From Triops longicaudatus (taxonomy: Eukaryota > Arthropoda > Branchiopoda > Notostraca > Triopsidae), in NCBI GenBank assembly GCA_022885665.1, contig JAGQDJ010000183.1:1-64000 (forward strand): DNA of 64,000 nt, in the 5' to 3' direction. The notes under the pieces are model-generated. The model ran no database searches, was not told where the DNA came from, and saw nothing but the letters and a program-made list of their open reading frames with translations. How positions within the stretch are numbered: position 1 is the first letter of the stretch; each line of letters starts with the position of its first letter. Made by a program: the position numbers and the translations under genes. Positions 21,801-35,259 of this stretch are shown piece by piece.

Positions 21801-24267
21801 AAAAGATGTCGGACAGTTTTATGTCACTCTATTCCGTGTCCCCGTTTTTTATTATTGCACTGAACGACTTTGATCACTCCCCTTTTGCTGGTAATGTCCT
21901 CCAGGGTCACTCCGGGGTGCGCACTCCCACTCGCGGATGACCAGGGTTAGAAAATGGCAAAAAGGAGCGTAAAGAAGATAGCTAAGAACGCAGCCAAATG
22001 GAGTCGACTAAAATTTCTGTTTACGACGGGTATCTGCCGACTTTAAGCGATTAAATGGCGGGTAGTAGTCAACACTAATGGGTTTTATGGCAAGAAAAAA
22101 TGGTGCAAAACTTCCTGTTGTCCTTTAAGAGACTCTCAACGAACAATAGTACCGGCAAACGTAGAAATACCACCGAGGGTTAAGCCAGCTCAGGCTACTG
22201 GATACAAAGTATAAAAAGTACAGAAAGTCAAATACGCCTTCGGGGAATAAGTACGGAAACTTTTCGCGTAAAAGAAATTCGAGGTTTGGCGATCTTCAAG
22301 AGTTCAGCTACACTTTCACAGATACCACTTTCTTCGTTGGTACTTTAGTTAACAAAGGAAAAGATGTCGGTTAGCGTCCGGGAGCCATGGACAACATTTT
22401 ATTTTTATTTATTTATTTTTTTTGGAGGTAAGCATGTTTGTGGTTGGAAAATAGTTTGTAAAATGCAACCAATGAAATTATGTGACTTTTCGTAAGTGTC
22501 CTGTGAGAGTTGGTGTTATTTTGTAATCGAATTTACTGGCCGGACGCCTTCCAAACGATGATCGATTCGGGGTAATGGTCCCTAACCTTTCACAAAATGG
22601 CACCGTTTATCATGCATCACTCCCTTTTGCTGGCATAACAACCACGTTGCTCCTTTTTCGACCTCGCTGGAATGTGGAAATATGGCTTGCGAATGAAAAC
22701 GATATAAATTGCGTACAATTCTGACACGTGAAATATCCTCCTTCACCCCGATTCACCCTACCAAAGAAGGAAAATCGCTCTTAAACGGATTACGGGTGAT
22801 ACATTTGCCGTTGTTAACAATACAACACGATCCTGGGGTTACAAGCACTAAGGCCGTCTTTCTGGATTATTCCATGGCTCTTTGGAAGCATTTGGATTTT
22901 TTCCCGTGTGTCAGAAAAAATCCCCTTTAAAAATTTTAATTTTTAGATTTTTTTTCTTATTATTTTGTATTTTCTTATTTTTTTAAATCTTTTTTTTTTG
23001 AGATGGATATTCTGGAAAACCCTGCAACTAATCAACGAGCTTTGGAAACGGGATAGTCACGCAATACGACAGAAGGATACGGAGAACGTTTTAAACATGC
23101 GATTTACAAGCATGCTAATTAGCTAACGTTAGGAAAAGCTTGATTTATGTCTCATGGAAATTCGTGTATCGACTTTCTGGAACCGAACCGAAGAAGCGAG
23201 GAAGACACATGAGAAATAACAAAGTTTTGGTAAAAAGTTTTTGTTTTTTTTTATTTCAACACCGTTATCGCAGAGATGTAATTTACGGTTTATCGAAGAA
23301 ATTACATGTTGGTCGGAAGAAGAGAGAAAACTAGCGTAGTCAAAGCTCTAAATGCTGTTAACTTCCTTAAGATATTATAAAGCAAGATTTATGGCTTAAA
23401 ACAACGCTAAGAACTATAATAAAAAATTGTTATAAATTATCTTAAAAAAATAAGTTCAAACATGACAGCAACGAAAATTAGCTAAAAATAATAAAAATAG
23501 TATAATTAACAAAACTAAATAAAAAAGTAATAAAAAGCAAAAAATAACAAATAAATAAAACCAGCCTCATCTCTCATTCCACGAAATACAACTTAACGTA
23601 CTGCGTAGAACTGCTTCTTCGATCTTCTGTCTACTTTTCGAATAGAGACACACAATAGTAGCTGGAATATTTTTGTCCAACAATAGTTCCACCATTAGGT
23701 AGCCTTTTACGCCCCACCACGTCTGAATGTTTTGTTGGTTGGACACGAAAAAGAATGTTTGACACGTGTGAAGGCGATGTGTTATGTGTGTGCCACAAAC
23801 CACAAAGGTGATGGCTTGAATACATATGTCTTCGCACTGTAATGCCCAAGATTGCCCACGTACTGCGTTGCTATAGGTGATGTACAAGCCTACTGTGAAA
23901 AAAAAAATCAGAAATAAAAACAGAAACGATTGGCTTCCACAAGCTACACAGCCTTGAAACGAGAACAGTTGCTTTTTCCTCGCAAGACATAAGAAGCGAT
24001 TGTTGGAAATACGTAATTCGACGTGAAAGGGATTTGACGGCGGTGCTGTACTGTCACAAAGAATAGGTACCGGCACTGCACAAGCTTCAAGCCCCTTATC
24101 AAGCCTAATAAATCAACTTTGTGTGACACGGCAGGTCACACACGTGTACACAAATCTCACACACATGTACACACCGCATGAATTGAACAGACCATGTTGC
24201 TGGGAGGGAGCAAGATGGCCGTCACCACCCTCGCAACATGACAAGCGATTGTTGTCGATACACTGAG

Positions 24268-24295
24268 GCCTTAAGGGGCCGAAATCCCCTTAGGC
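24268..24295. repeat. Inverted repeat / hairpin
   Basis: GCCTTAAGGGG and CCCCTTAGGC form imperfect arms (one base missing) around a 7-base loop. It contains the palindrome CCTTAAGG, which recurs at 25908, 26821, 26889 and 41975. Confidence 0.4.
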
Positions 24296-25905
24296 TATCA
24301 ATAGAAATGCTAATGAAGCCGACACAGGGCCGAAAAAGAAAAAGATTGGGCCTCTTTTGTCAAAGACTCTTTCTGTTCAATTAAAAGCCTTAAAGCAGAA
24401 TTTGCTTCTATTATAAAACGGAAAGGACGTAAAGAGGGGACGAAGGGTGCTGTTCGGTTGTTAGGAGAAGAATGAGGCTGGTAATGACTCAAAGCGGAAT
24501 GCGAACCTCAACTTCCTGTTCGGCGATGTTGTGGAGACCCTCCGTTTCCCGATTTTATTGCAATGGCCTTTTCGAGGGCTGGAGACCTCAATTTACGATT
24601 ATGGAGCGTCCATGAGAACTTTATTGTTGCGTAATTATTTCTCCGCCTTTTAATTACTGAAAAAGTTCACAATGCACAACTATGAGAATGATGTACATGT
24701 TTACTATGTACGAACTATGGGTATTTATTAAGTATATTTGGACTAGACTATTAATTTTTATAACTACTTTTTGGACTGTTTTTTGTCTATGGAGTATATT
24801 TGACGTAAAATTAAATCGGTATGAAGTTTTTAAAAAATGCGTTATCAATATTTGCAGATCTAATTCACCGTAAACCATAAATGTACTCCACATCAGTGTT
24901 ACGCTTTACTTAATTCATGCTGTAAAAAATAATAATTAAAAAATCAAGAAACCTCAGTTCGAAACTCAAGTTTCCACACCAAGAAACTCTTGCACGTTAA
25001 ACTGATATCTCAAAGTCTTAAATTTCAAAATTACTCAAAAATATCTTCAAATTTATATTATACCTATAACAAATATCAATCACCTTTACACAGCTTAAAC
25101 ATAAAACTGAAAAAATCCACTACTAAATGCTAACAAGAAAATTATTTCAATGACTAGTAAGCTTTACGTGAAGTTAATTCAGCTTCACACAAGCTGAGCT
25201 GGTTCAGATGCTTTTCAATTCCTGTAGGAAAACAAAATCTTACCCTAACTAACTCATCTTGCATCACAGTCTCCAAATTCTAAATAAACATACATAAACC
25301 GAAAAAAGAATTCCATAAACTCCGAGTCCTGGCATAATTCTGTCGAGCTTATTTATTTATCCAAGGGCACTTAATCCCTTTCTTTCATTTTTCTTGCCTT
25401 GTTTGGCTTCCGTGTGTTTGTTTTGGCTCCCAAAAAGCGAGATTAAAAAACTGCGTCATTGGGAAGCAAAAACTTGCCAGTCGCCCAGAGGATTGGAATA
25501 ATGACTCAAAGAAAGCTTTATGTCATCAAGGAACCCAATTCCACTCGTGCTTCACCCCCTCCGTGTATCAGAGATTAAGTCGCATTGGCCTGATGGTTGT
25601 TGGTCACTTACTTTCTGATAAAAGCGACCCAGCGAGAAGGTATAAGTATATACGTACCAAGGAGGGTTCGGGAACCAATAACAAACATAGTGGACCTTAC
25701 CTTACGTAAGGGGGATTAAGGGTAGGTTTGACCTAGTCATTATAACGCGCATAGGGTGGTATTTAACCCCCTACCCTCCCTTGTCATTGTCCTCTGGGAA
25801 TTGATCTTACTCGCAAGGTCTTAAGTTTCCGCCACAGTATAATAGCATTGAATACAACACACAAGTTCTTTCCTGTGCTCACCACCCCATTTCACCCTCT
25901 TACCA

Positions 25906-25917
25906 CCCCTTAAGGGG
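25906..25917. repeat. Perfect 12-bp palindrome
   Basis: CCCCTTAAGGGG is the longest of the CCTTAAGG-centred palindromes in this stretch. It may be a protein-binding site or chance; no gene lies nearby. Confidence 0.4.
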
Positions 25918-27866
25918 GCTTATGCCCCATTATTCACCCTTTTACGAAGACCGGTTGGCTGGAGTGTGCCGGGTCTATATCTAACTCGTTGAGGTATGCA
26001 AGGAATGGCTACTATGCCACCCTCCCTCCCACCCTCAGCATCCCCCCAGGGGTGGTCGCTGGATGCACTTGTGACAGGGAGCGAGAAAAAGCCTTCATTA
26101 CCCATGCATTGCATTCAACTCACCCTAGACCTCCCTATGGACATTCAAAAAGGTGTCCCTTATGACCCCACCCACTTTCCATAAGGGAGTAGCACGGGCG
26201 GGAGGTTAATATGGACTACGGCTTTTACTATAGATTCCAATAGGGTGAAATCAACCCCCAAAAGGTTTTTATAATCTATATAACGGTTTGTGTGGACATT
26301 TGGACGATTTACGGTATTTGTGGAAGGGTTTTGATGGAAGTTGGACTTACGGGATAAAGTACAATTTCTCGCAGTTAATTTGGAAAACGCAGGGTAGTTT
26401 TAAAACGAGTTTGAGCAGCACTGACCTATTCAGACTTGCAAGTTAGTTGAGTAGGCAGAGTTTTGTCAGTGAATGTCTGAAAATCGGACTAAAAAGGTCC
26501 TCAGCGCAGGAGGATCAATCCAGCGCCAGCATTTCCTATTACTGTCCGTTTTCGTACTTACCGCAAGTGGACTGGGTATTTACGAGTCAAATTCACTTGA
26601 AAGCCAACTTGTGCTAAAAGGGAGCGAAAGGGACAAGACGTTCTTTTGGGGGAAAAAAAAAGAACGAGAGAACTCTTTGAGGGAGAGAAACGGGAATTTA
26701 CCACAAAATCCAGACTTGATATTCGTATAAGCGTGAAGTTGGGAGTATGTGAGAATTTGCATTGTCCCGAGTCATGCGGTAAAGGAGATAATGGAAGTTA
26801 GGTCTGACGTGTTTACACGCCCTTAAGGAACCCTACAGCTCGGCTTATGTGTGTATGACAATGTCTCATACGACCTAATTTCCCCTTCCCTTAAGGTCCC
26901 TTTTACGTGAAGTTGTATTATCAACTTAATCGGACTTGATTTTGACGACAAATTAGGCACGACACCAAAAAACGCTTTTTCCTGACGTATTTTATGGCTA
27001 TTATTCTTTTTATTTTAATGCGATTCAGATCATACTTTGATTCTAACATTTTCAGTCATTTTTAGTGTTGGAATGAAAGAGCTAGTCCGATTCCAGGTTC
27101 AAATACAAAATAACCATACAATTAACTAAATAACTTTTCCAACTTCACCCATAAATTGGACAGTTTGCCTTTTCTCTACAAGATTCATTACAAGATTTTA
27201 CTGCAAGACGCTCCGATACGCAGACGTAATAAAATAGCTTTGCCAACACGAAGGAGACAGGAGGGTGGACGGAGGTGGTTGGGGACACAGGGTACGAAGT
27301 TGGGGTGCGGCGCAAATTTGAAATGTAAAGTTTCGGTCGGAATCTCCTTAGCCTTAATCCTTTCCAGGGTTACGGAGCTTTCAGTTGCAACTTGCTAATT
27401 TTCTTTCTCCACTGACCCTTTGTAGAGCAAGGGTGAGATTAGGGTGCAGAAGTTTGCGTGGTCACATCATCTTGTGTCACAAACCAACTCGATCTCATGG
27501 CCGTGTTAGCTATCCGTGATATAGACTGATACTTACGTGTGTACGTGACAGAGGCAATTTCGTGTTTCCCTGGAAATGAAACCGTCGCCAACTCTACAGT
27601 TTACCAGATCGGTACAAGATATTGTTGTCAATTTTAGTAATTCGAGGCTAGCCTCCCTTCAAGCCTGCATAATTCGCCAGAACCTTTCTTTAACTTCGTT
27701 TCCGCAGGCGCAGTGTGATATGCTCCTTGTCTGTCTCAGGAGCAGGATTTTCACTCCATTGATACATTGCGTCACAAGATGAACATCTTAGACTCAAAAG
27801 CCTTGTATTCAGTTAAGGTGGTGGTAGTCAAAGGCTGAAATGTACACAGCGCCAGCCACACGTTTT

Positions 27867-27940
27867 GGACCCCACCGGGACTCGAACCCTAGCCTCCCGT
27901 GTTAAATTACGGCATTCTAACCACTTGGCAACAAGAATCC
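27867..27940 (-). repeat. tRNA-like pseudogene or SINE head
   Basis: On the minus strand the 74-nt segment starts GGATTCT and ends GGGGTCC, a 7-bp acceptor-like pairing with G-T wobbles. It contains a B-box GGTTCGAGTCCC and an A-box-like GCCAAGTGGTTAG. The anticodon arm makes only a 4-bp stem with an 8-nt loop and the T stem has a mismatch, so it is unlikely to be a functional tRNA. Confidence 0.4.
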
Positions 27941-28975
27941 ATTTCAAACAGACTCTATTTTGCGAGATGATCGGGTGACAAACGTTAGACGGCATTAAAT
28001 GAACTAAAAATATCTATCCAAAATCAACAACACGCAAAGCAAGGCAAGCTAAAATAAAATATAAAAATTAAATAGAGTAAAAAATTAAATAAAGTAAATA
28101 GAGTGAAAAATGAATAAAATTTCAGGCGCAATTAGAGGAAAAAGTGAGGGTGGGTAAAGAAAGTGAAAAATAAAATAAAAGTGCATTTGTGACGTACTGT
28201 ACACGATGAGCCTTCAGGAAGGTGTGAGACAGTTAGCGGAGCCTAATATCACTCCTCGGTCATCAATAATGACTAAGGTTCTCAGGTTTGGAGCGGAAAG
28301 ACATCGTGAAGAGGCGTTAAAAGAATAATGAACCCAATAATGAGTCAAAGCACGCCTTGATGGCTGAGTAAAACACCACGCGGAACGGATACGCGAAAGG
28401 TCAAGTTTGGGGAGGAGGACAAAGCATAGCTGCACATCGTCGAAGACGCAATAGTGCAAATTGCTCCCAAGTAAATTAGAAATCGTACTTGATGGTATAC
28501 TTGCATGACACGTTTTTGGAAGTCATTTAAGCATTTTTGAGACACGGATATTTCTAACGTATTTTCCCCTATTAGATAACTTTAAAATTTCGCAAAACTT
28601 GGTAAGATCATTCATACGCTTCACAATGATTGTCAAACCCAGATATAAGATAAATTTGATATCTTTGAACGATTGACCAAAACTATTCATAGCGCTAAAA
28701 CTACGAATCAAGATTGCAAAAAGTCTACATAATCTAACTCGATTATAAGAGAGAAAAAGCTACAAATTTCTCTTACATCTGGGTTTATTAGGCTTCCTTA
28801 TGTGAAAAGTGTATTTTATGCACTCATCACCCTCCTTGAGCAGACAACAAATAGAATTTAATCAGTGAAAGGTCTACGCTTAGAGGCTAGCTTTAAATGT
28901 TAAAATCATTCTCTTGAATACGGTGAGGACAGATGGGTCAGTCATAACTCCCTGTCACCCGATAGAGGGCATGGA

Positions 28976-28989
28976 GGGGGGGGGGGGGG
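28976..28989 (+). repeat. Poly-G run (14 G)
   Basis: Fourteen consecutive G stand out in an AT-rich region. Such runs are unstable and are also frequent assembly or sequencing artefact sites. Confidence 0.8.
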
Positions 28990-31680
28990 CGCTTAACGCA
29001 ACAAACGTTCATTGTTGGAAGTCTGCCCCATTCCCAGTAGCTACCGCCAACCGTCCATAAAATCATAAAAGCCTTGCGACCAGTATGTCACACCAAAAAC
29101 ACGCTGACATGAGAGGGCGCGTTATTGTGAAGACCCACAGTAGTACTATTGTTAAATCTTCACCCCCTCCCTCCCCCTTTAACCCCGCTCGCAAGTTCCG
29201 TCTTCGGCGCCCTCGGAAGTAAAACTCTCAACTTCAGCCAAGCGGAGCATTTCAAAAACGAGTTTTGCGGTGATTTCCTTCCCTTGTGCCAGTGCACCCT
29301 TTTTCTGAGGGGTTGGGGGTGATTTCCTGCAATAATAAAAAAGGCAAAGATGGAAAGGAAGCGACATCTATACAAGTGCACCGGGTGACCAATCTTATTG
29401 TATACACTTGTGACCAACTTGGCCAAACGCAAGTCTCGCAGTGTATACAGCAATATTCACCCTCCTCCACCTTCCAACGCCTACCCTCTCACCCCCGGTT
29501 ACGCTTGCGCGGAAGATCTGGCAGCTGTCTCCGCGGCGTAAGGTACCCAAAGACCACAGTAGTGTTCTGGAGTTGCTTCCCCTAACTAGCACGCTGTACT
29601 TCAATTCGAAGATACTTGTTTCCGGAAATTTCAGAAACTTTGGAATTTTTAAGAAGCGTAAATAGTCGCAGTAATTCAAGTCCGTAGTGTTCAAGCGAAC
29701 GGATATTGCTTCAGAAAAATTTACTAATTGCTTCGTTGTGATTTAAATGGTGAAACACCATGACTGGGACGATGGTATTTGCTCAGCAAGCTGCTCCGTA
29801 CTTGGTTCACCGGCTAATTTGGGAATTCGCGGGATTAAAGTGAAAAGTGGGGATGATTTGTCACTGTGTCCGAGACCAAACAGCGTCGTGGATCGTGGGC
29901 AAGGCATTCTGCCGCCATGTTTCGCCCTGAAGCTGTACTTCACTGCGTGATCTTTATCACCCACTGAACTTTGGTGGTCTCAACTTCCGAAATCGGTGAC
30001 TCTGTGATTACCTGGTGTGTAGCTGTGTGCCATTGTCGAGGTTATTCTTCCAAAAATGACACAAGAAGTTGGGATCTTTTTTGGTGAATATATTTATTTT
30101 GAGAGCCAACACTGGTTGCAACGCCCCAATCCTCGAAAAGTGAAGAAATAGAAAGGATTCCGTGGCTTTGGTCCATTTTGCTTCGACACGCACATGTGAA
30201 TGGGATTACGCCAAAAACTCTTCGAACTTGTTTACGTGAAAGGCTGTCAGAAATACGAAAAAACTTGTCAAAACACTTACGCCTCACTTGCTATACCTCA
30301 AAAACAGTGAATGAGGATCGCCTCACAAAGTATGCTTTTCAGCCTTTAATTGGGATTTCTTTCAAACATTTAGTGCTTGTAACTGAAGTCATTGAAGTCT
30401 TCTATATCATATACAGAAAGAGCAAGATTCTGAAAGAAAATTTCAGAATTTCGGCGTTAAGTAGTATTTTTAAGTTTTGACATTATTCTATGTGCAATTA
30501 TCTGAAGTTTATACTCCTGTCATACTTATTTTAACCGATACAAAGCAAAAAATTAAATTAGTTTTAATATATAAAACATACATAAAAACGATGATCGTGT
30601 GACTCGTCATGTTTTCCTTCAAGAAAACTTTGCAGGCTTGATAACTTTGGTGTCGCAACAATGTAGAAGATAACGTGCTAAAATCGAAGATTTTATTGCT
30701 ACAGTCACATTCACGGAGTCATAACCATGATTTGGTGATTTGTTTTCCTAAACCATGGGTAAAAAGTGAATTGAACAAAGTCAGTTTAAACCTAACGATT
30801 GTTAAAATTAAATTTCATCTACGTTAAGCTTATTTCTTCTAAGAAGTTCGTCGGATTTTTAACATTGTCCTGTTTATTGGACGAGATAATCCAAACAAAC
30901 TTCGGTTGCATTAACTGACTAACCCAAGTTCACACAACGGTAAAAGTTAACCGCGATGTCTAAGCCATGGTTCCTCTTGGCAACAAACCTTATTAACTTG
31001 ACTTTATCCGCCCAAGGAAGACCCAATTTCAGGAAGCTTTTCGTCAGAAACTACGCACTCTAGCTGTATCATTGATAAGCTTGAATCATTGACAGCAATT
31101 CAGGATTAACCAAGTTCCTTCATACACCGCTAATCCCTTAGCGTGACAACAAGCGCCACTTCTTTCTTGACACTTTTATTGCCTAGCATGAGTAAAAAAT
31201 TAATCCCAAGTAATATTTACGACGCTGTCATAGCCCGTTGTTCCGCAGTCTAAACATAGTAAGGAGATTTTAAGCTTTATAGAGCCTAAAATTAAAAAAT
31301 AAATAAAAACTATTTAAAAAAGGAGTGGGTAAACCTGAGTCAAAATTAGCTGTTCGTAATTCATGCATGTATCGCTCAACTAGCCTTGTTTTGTTTTATA
31401 AAGTGTGTAATATTGAATAATACTAACACATAATAGTAACGAATATGTCGAAAAGAAATAAAAAGAAATTAAGGTATAAAAGCCGTTTAGCTAGTGACCG
31501 AACGAGGGAGGAGTTCCCGGTACTTAGCAGGGAGCTGAAAATCCGTTTAGAGCCATTTAGGATCAGCATGTTCCACCTAAAATCATGACCTACGAAAAGT
31601 CTTTCGCTGTTGTGTCGCTTGTTGGGCCCAAGCACTGTAACGGGTTACAAGGATCTCTGAAATCCCGAGTACTACCCAAC

Positions 31681-31702
31681 TTTTTTTTTTTTTTTTTTTT
31701 TT
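31681..31702 (+). repeat. Poly-T run (22 T)
   Basis: An uninterrupted T homopolymer. It might mark a minus-strand retroposon tail, but no target duplication or element body is evident. Confidence 0.8.
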
Positions 31703-33246
31703 GTGGCCTTTGAGAACTTTCGCCAACTTTCCAATTCCCTAAGAGCCTGTGAAGCTGTCGTCTCAGCACAGCTTTTCTAAAAGATTGAAATACGACTCCT
31801 CTATGAACTTTGTACAGAAAAAAGGACGCTCACCTTTGCGGGCGCATAAATCCGTCATAAGTTATGGTGCAAATTATGAATGTAATTACAGCTGGCTCGG
31901 ATCCAAAAGCTTTGGATTTTAAATTTGACACCTCTTATTATATTCTTTGAAATAAAACTTTCGCCCCCGCAGGACTTCCCCAGGGAGTCTTACCTTACGG
32001 TGGAACGCGAGGTTCTTGCTTGAGGGCAAAACGGGTGCTAAGTAAGTCGTCCATCATAAGCTGTGGTGCATAAAATCCCTATGGTTACTGCCACACTCCA
32101 CGTTGAAGAAATACCAGCAGCGAGCGCAGGGAGAGTCCCCGGAAGCCAAGAAATAAATTTCTGAAGGAAGAACACGCATTTCGCCCCCTGGAGCTCTCCG
32201 TGCCCTCTCCAGGGAATTCTCTTCCGAAAATGTCCAAAACTGTCACCGATCTCGGAGGAAAAAATAGTACCGGGATTTCTGAGTACTAACTCAGCAGTTC
32301 TTTCAGCTCCCAATGTCTATTTCTATACACCAGGAAACTTCATTACCACGCCAGAGCCGATCCTAAGAGACTGTGGGTTTACGTGAAAATATTCTCCAAA
32401 TTTCTGGAAGAAATTGTCGCAAGAAATGCGAGTCAGTACTGGCTTATTGATTCTGAGAGCTTACCGTCATTTCGTGACCTTTGTCACGTAATTTACCTCC
32501 ACAGACGTCACAACACAACTATGGCTCATTTCTGACTGAGGAAACACGCAGAAATACTGGACTGTTCAGCAATCCGCTTACAGGGATCCAAGTGTCTGGG
32601 GTGATACGAGAGCATATTGCAGGTACTGCAGGTACTAGTGATCGATTTGAAGTAAGAGAAAGGAAATTTCTGAGTTGCGTTGTCGCTGAATAATTTGGCA
32701 ACGAATAACTGTCGAAACTCGACAGAAATTTCCACGTCGTTATGGTTCGAAATGGCTGTAACAAGCTTGAATGGTACACAGACGTATCCAGTTCAGTACC
32801 GGCATAACACTTCTGTCGTAACGGACTGTCTAAATTAAGAAAGACATAATCTGATAACGACCGGTATCTTATCACCCTAAAAGACCCTATTGGGGGAAGA
32901 AATAACATCCACTTGGAACAGTGTCCCCATTCGTGAGCCTAAAGAAATACCAGAAGTAGGCAGTAACTGGTTTTAGCGGCTCGTACATGTCAACATCACT
33001 AAAAAAAACCGTTAACCTCGCCGCCATCACGAAACCTACTAAAGTTAGCTTCGGTGTGAAAAGCAAGACAGGTGTCCTTTTAACTGTCCATAGGTCGACC
33101 AGTACCTCCTCTTAACACCATATAACGTTGTACCGGCCTTTAGTCTCCTAAGAACGGTTAGCTTACTGCTGTTTTGTCCACTTTTATGTAAATAAAGCGA
33201 AAATTTGTAATTCCGCTAAAGTTGGCCAGACATAAAATCCCTAAAA

Positions 33247-33352
33247 TATAAAATAAATAAAATAAAAATGAAAAATGAATAAGATAAAAATGCAAAATAA
33301 ATAAAATAAAATAAACTCAAATAAAATAAATCAAATCAAATCAATCAAATAA
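33247..33352 (+). repeat. A-rich low-complexity tract
   Basis: Degenerate AAATA/AAAAT units occur over about 100 bases, grading into TCAAA units. This is simple sequence with no coding meaning. Confidence 0.7.
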
Positions 33353-33662
33353 GCTATATCGAAATTAAATAACCCAGAAAATGAATCTAAAATACAAATT
33401 GTTACATTTTACCTCAACTCATAAAACATAAAAAATATAAAAAGAAGGTAAAAACTGAAAGCGATAAAATAACAAAAAATAAAATAAAAATGCAAGAAAT
33501 AGCTAAAAATACTGACTAGTATTATATAACTCAATATTAGTGCGTACAATACCCCAAAGAGCACCAAATCTTCCGTATTTCTGTGTCTAGAGAAAAACTG
33601 AGAGAAAATGGGAGCCAAATACCCAACAGCCGGTCTCTATTTTGTTTTCCTAAAAAGCAGCA

Positions 33663-33674
33663 CCAGCAGGGGGC
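33663..33674 (+). promoter_or_regulatory. CTCF-like core motif (exact)
   Basis: CCAGCAGGGGGC matches the CTCF core exactly. It lies about 1.5 kb upstream of the signal-peptide exon of the Dpr-type gene, on the same strand. An insulator or loop anchor is inferred from motif alone. Confidence 0.35.
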
Positions 33675-35165
33675 TTTCAACCCCCCTTGAGGGGTGAAAA
33701 CAGTTTTTTTAGATGGGGAAAGAAAAGCAAGAGATGATGGGGATATGATCAAACCACCTGTGTATCGCACACGGACCGTAAAAAATCGTTGTTTGCTTCC
33801 ATTTTCCCCCCTCTTTGCCCCTATTGGGAATTTTGTAAGGCAAACAGGCTCGTGTTTCTTTTTATCTCCCCCTCTTTGTCACGAAAAATAAGATTTTCGT
33901 TAATAGGACATCCAATGTGTCAATTACGTCACGAGCCTATTCATGCACGGCGTTTGACGACGTTAGATGGGGATAGATGTGTTGAGAGGAGGCAATACGT
34001 AGCCGGAGGAATGACAGATGACAGGCAATGGTGGGTAATCGACTTGTCGGGGGGTGAGAACTCAACCAACCCAGTACCTTGAGCGATACTGGCAGACGTT
34101 CTTTAGAAATGAGTGCTAAGCCATAGAAAAACGGGTTGGAAGAAACAAAATGGCGCTCTGGGGGATATGTTTTCGGTATTCTATATTTCTATAGTTCGTT
34201 AAAGACCAACCAACCGCCTAAACGCTCAACAGAATGTTATCAAGACTCTACCAAAATATTCCTTTTTCTTATTTTTTTTTTTCCTTTTTTGCTTAATCAT
34301 TTTTTCCTCGCCAGAAACGCAAGGAAATGAGCCAACCGCACAGAAGTGTACGTGAATGAAAAAGATTTTGATTAAGTCACGGAAGAGCAAGAGAAAGGCT
34401 CTTATTAACCCCCGAATCCTAATTTCGCTTACGTAGGGCTCTTAACAGTGATCCTGCAATTTTTTGGGCCTCAAATACAAAAACGGTTGCAGAAGATATT
34501 TTTTTTCTCAATAGAAGCTACGAGCTTCCCAAATACAATTCCCCGAGTTTCCTTCTCCCTTGTCAAGCCAGTGAGCAGTCGAGTGGAATACGAACATTCC
34601 AGCTGGCTTCGCAATTATTTCTCAAGCAACTCAGCGCCACAGGGGTGCAGAAATCATTTTCTCACTAGCGATTTACGAGAAATATTAGATTGATTTTTTC
34701 GGTAAATAAATAACTAATGTACGAGGCAAATTCGACATAAATTCGCAAGATAAAGAATCTAATTTTGTTAGATATTTTTGTTTCTCTCAATGCAATTTTC
34801 TTCTTCGTTTTATAAATATCGCCACACTTCTTGAAATTTCTTCGACATGAATAGAAATGGCTTCAGTAATGTGTGACTAAGGCACAAGAATGCGATTATT
34901 TTCGATTCTTGTTCCATGTTAGGACTTTCTAAAGTATTTTAACGTTACACCTAATTGTATCACATTTTAAAACTAGGTTAATTACTTTACAACTTTCAAC
35001 TAATGATATATGAATTCACATTTAGACGACAAATGACATGACTTTATTAAATTTATTAAACACGAGTTTACTGCATTGATGAATATAAATTTACTGAATT
35101 TATCTATTTGAATTTCTGGAAGTACCGAATTATTTCTCAATATCTGAATCTTTCTTTACAGGACA

Positions 35166-35259
35166 ATGATGTTAACCTTTGGATATTCGTTGTTGGTGAC
35201 GTTGGCTTCTAGTTTAGCAGCCCTGCAACCCGGACCCAGCTTACCACCTTTCAGTCCAG
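35166..35259 (+). CDS. Dpr-type gene, coding exon 1 (signal peptide)
   Basis: The acceptor TTTCTTTACAG ends at 35161, and the ATG follows after only four bases. The exon encodes 31 residues, starting MMLTFGYSLLVTLASSLAAL, a typical secretory signal, then QPGPSLPPF. It ends CCAG|gtaaaa in phase 1. A second ATG directly follows the first; either could serve. Confidence 0.85.

Larger units (their letters stand above)
13571..24260. other. Intergenic, no gene recognised; homopolymers and a local direct repeat
   Basis: The longer open frames (15040-15555, 19675-20139, 20629-21261) have low-complexity or random composition, no recognisable family and no convincing splice context. The stretch holds AT-rich triplet runs at about 18200-18290, a T-rich run at 18761-18798 and a 59-bp direct repeat at 16.5-16.8 kb. 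Confidence 0.4.
24261..35161. other. Intergenic / probable upstream part of the Dpr-type gene, no coding exon recognised
   Basis: The first coding exon of the Dpr-type gene begins at an acceptor, so at least one non-coding exon must lie upstream, perhaps here, but I cannot locate it. The stretch holds a tRNA-like remnant, poly-G and poly-T runs, an A-rich tract, several CCTTAAGG palindromes and a CTCF-like core. Confidence 0.4.

Noticed and set aside
23567..24076. 169-codon minus-strand open frame
   Set aside because: Cys/Phe-rich without repeats or motifs; overlapping open frames in other phases are equally long and equally unconvincing.
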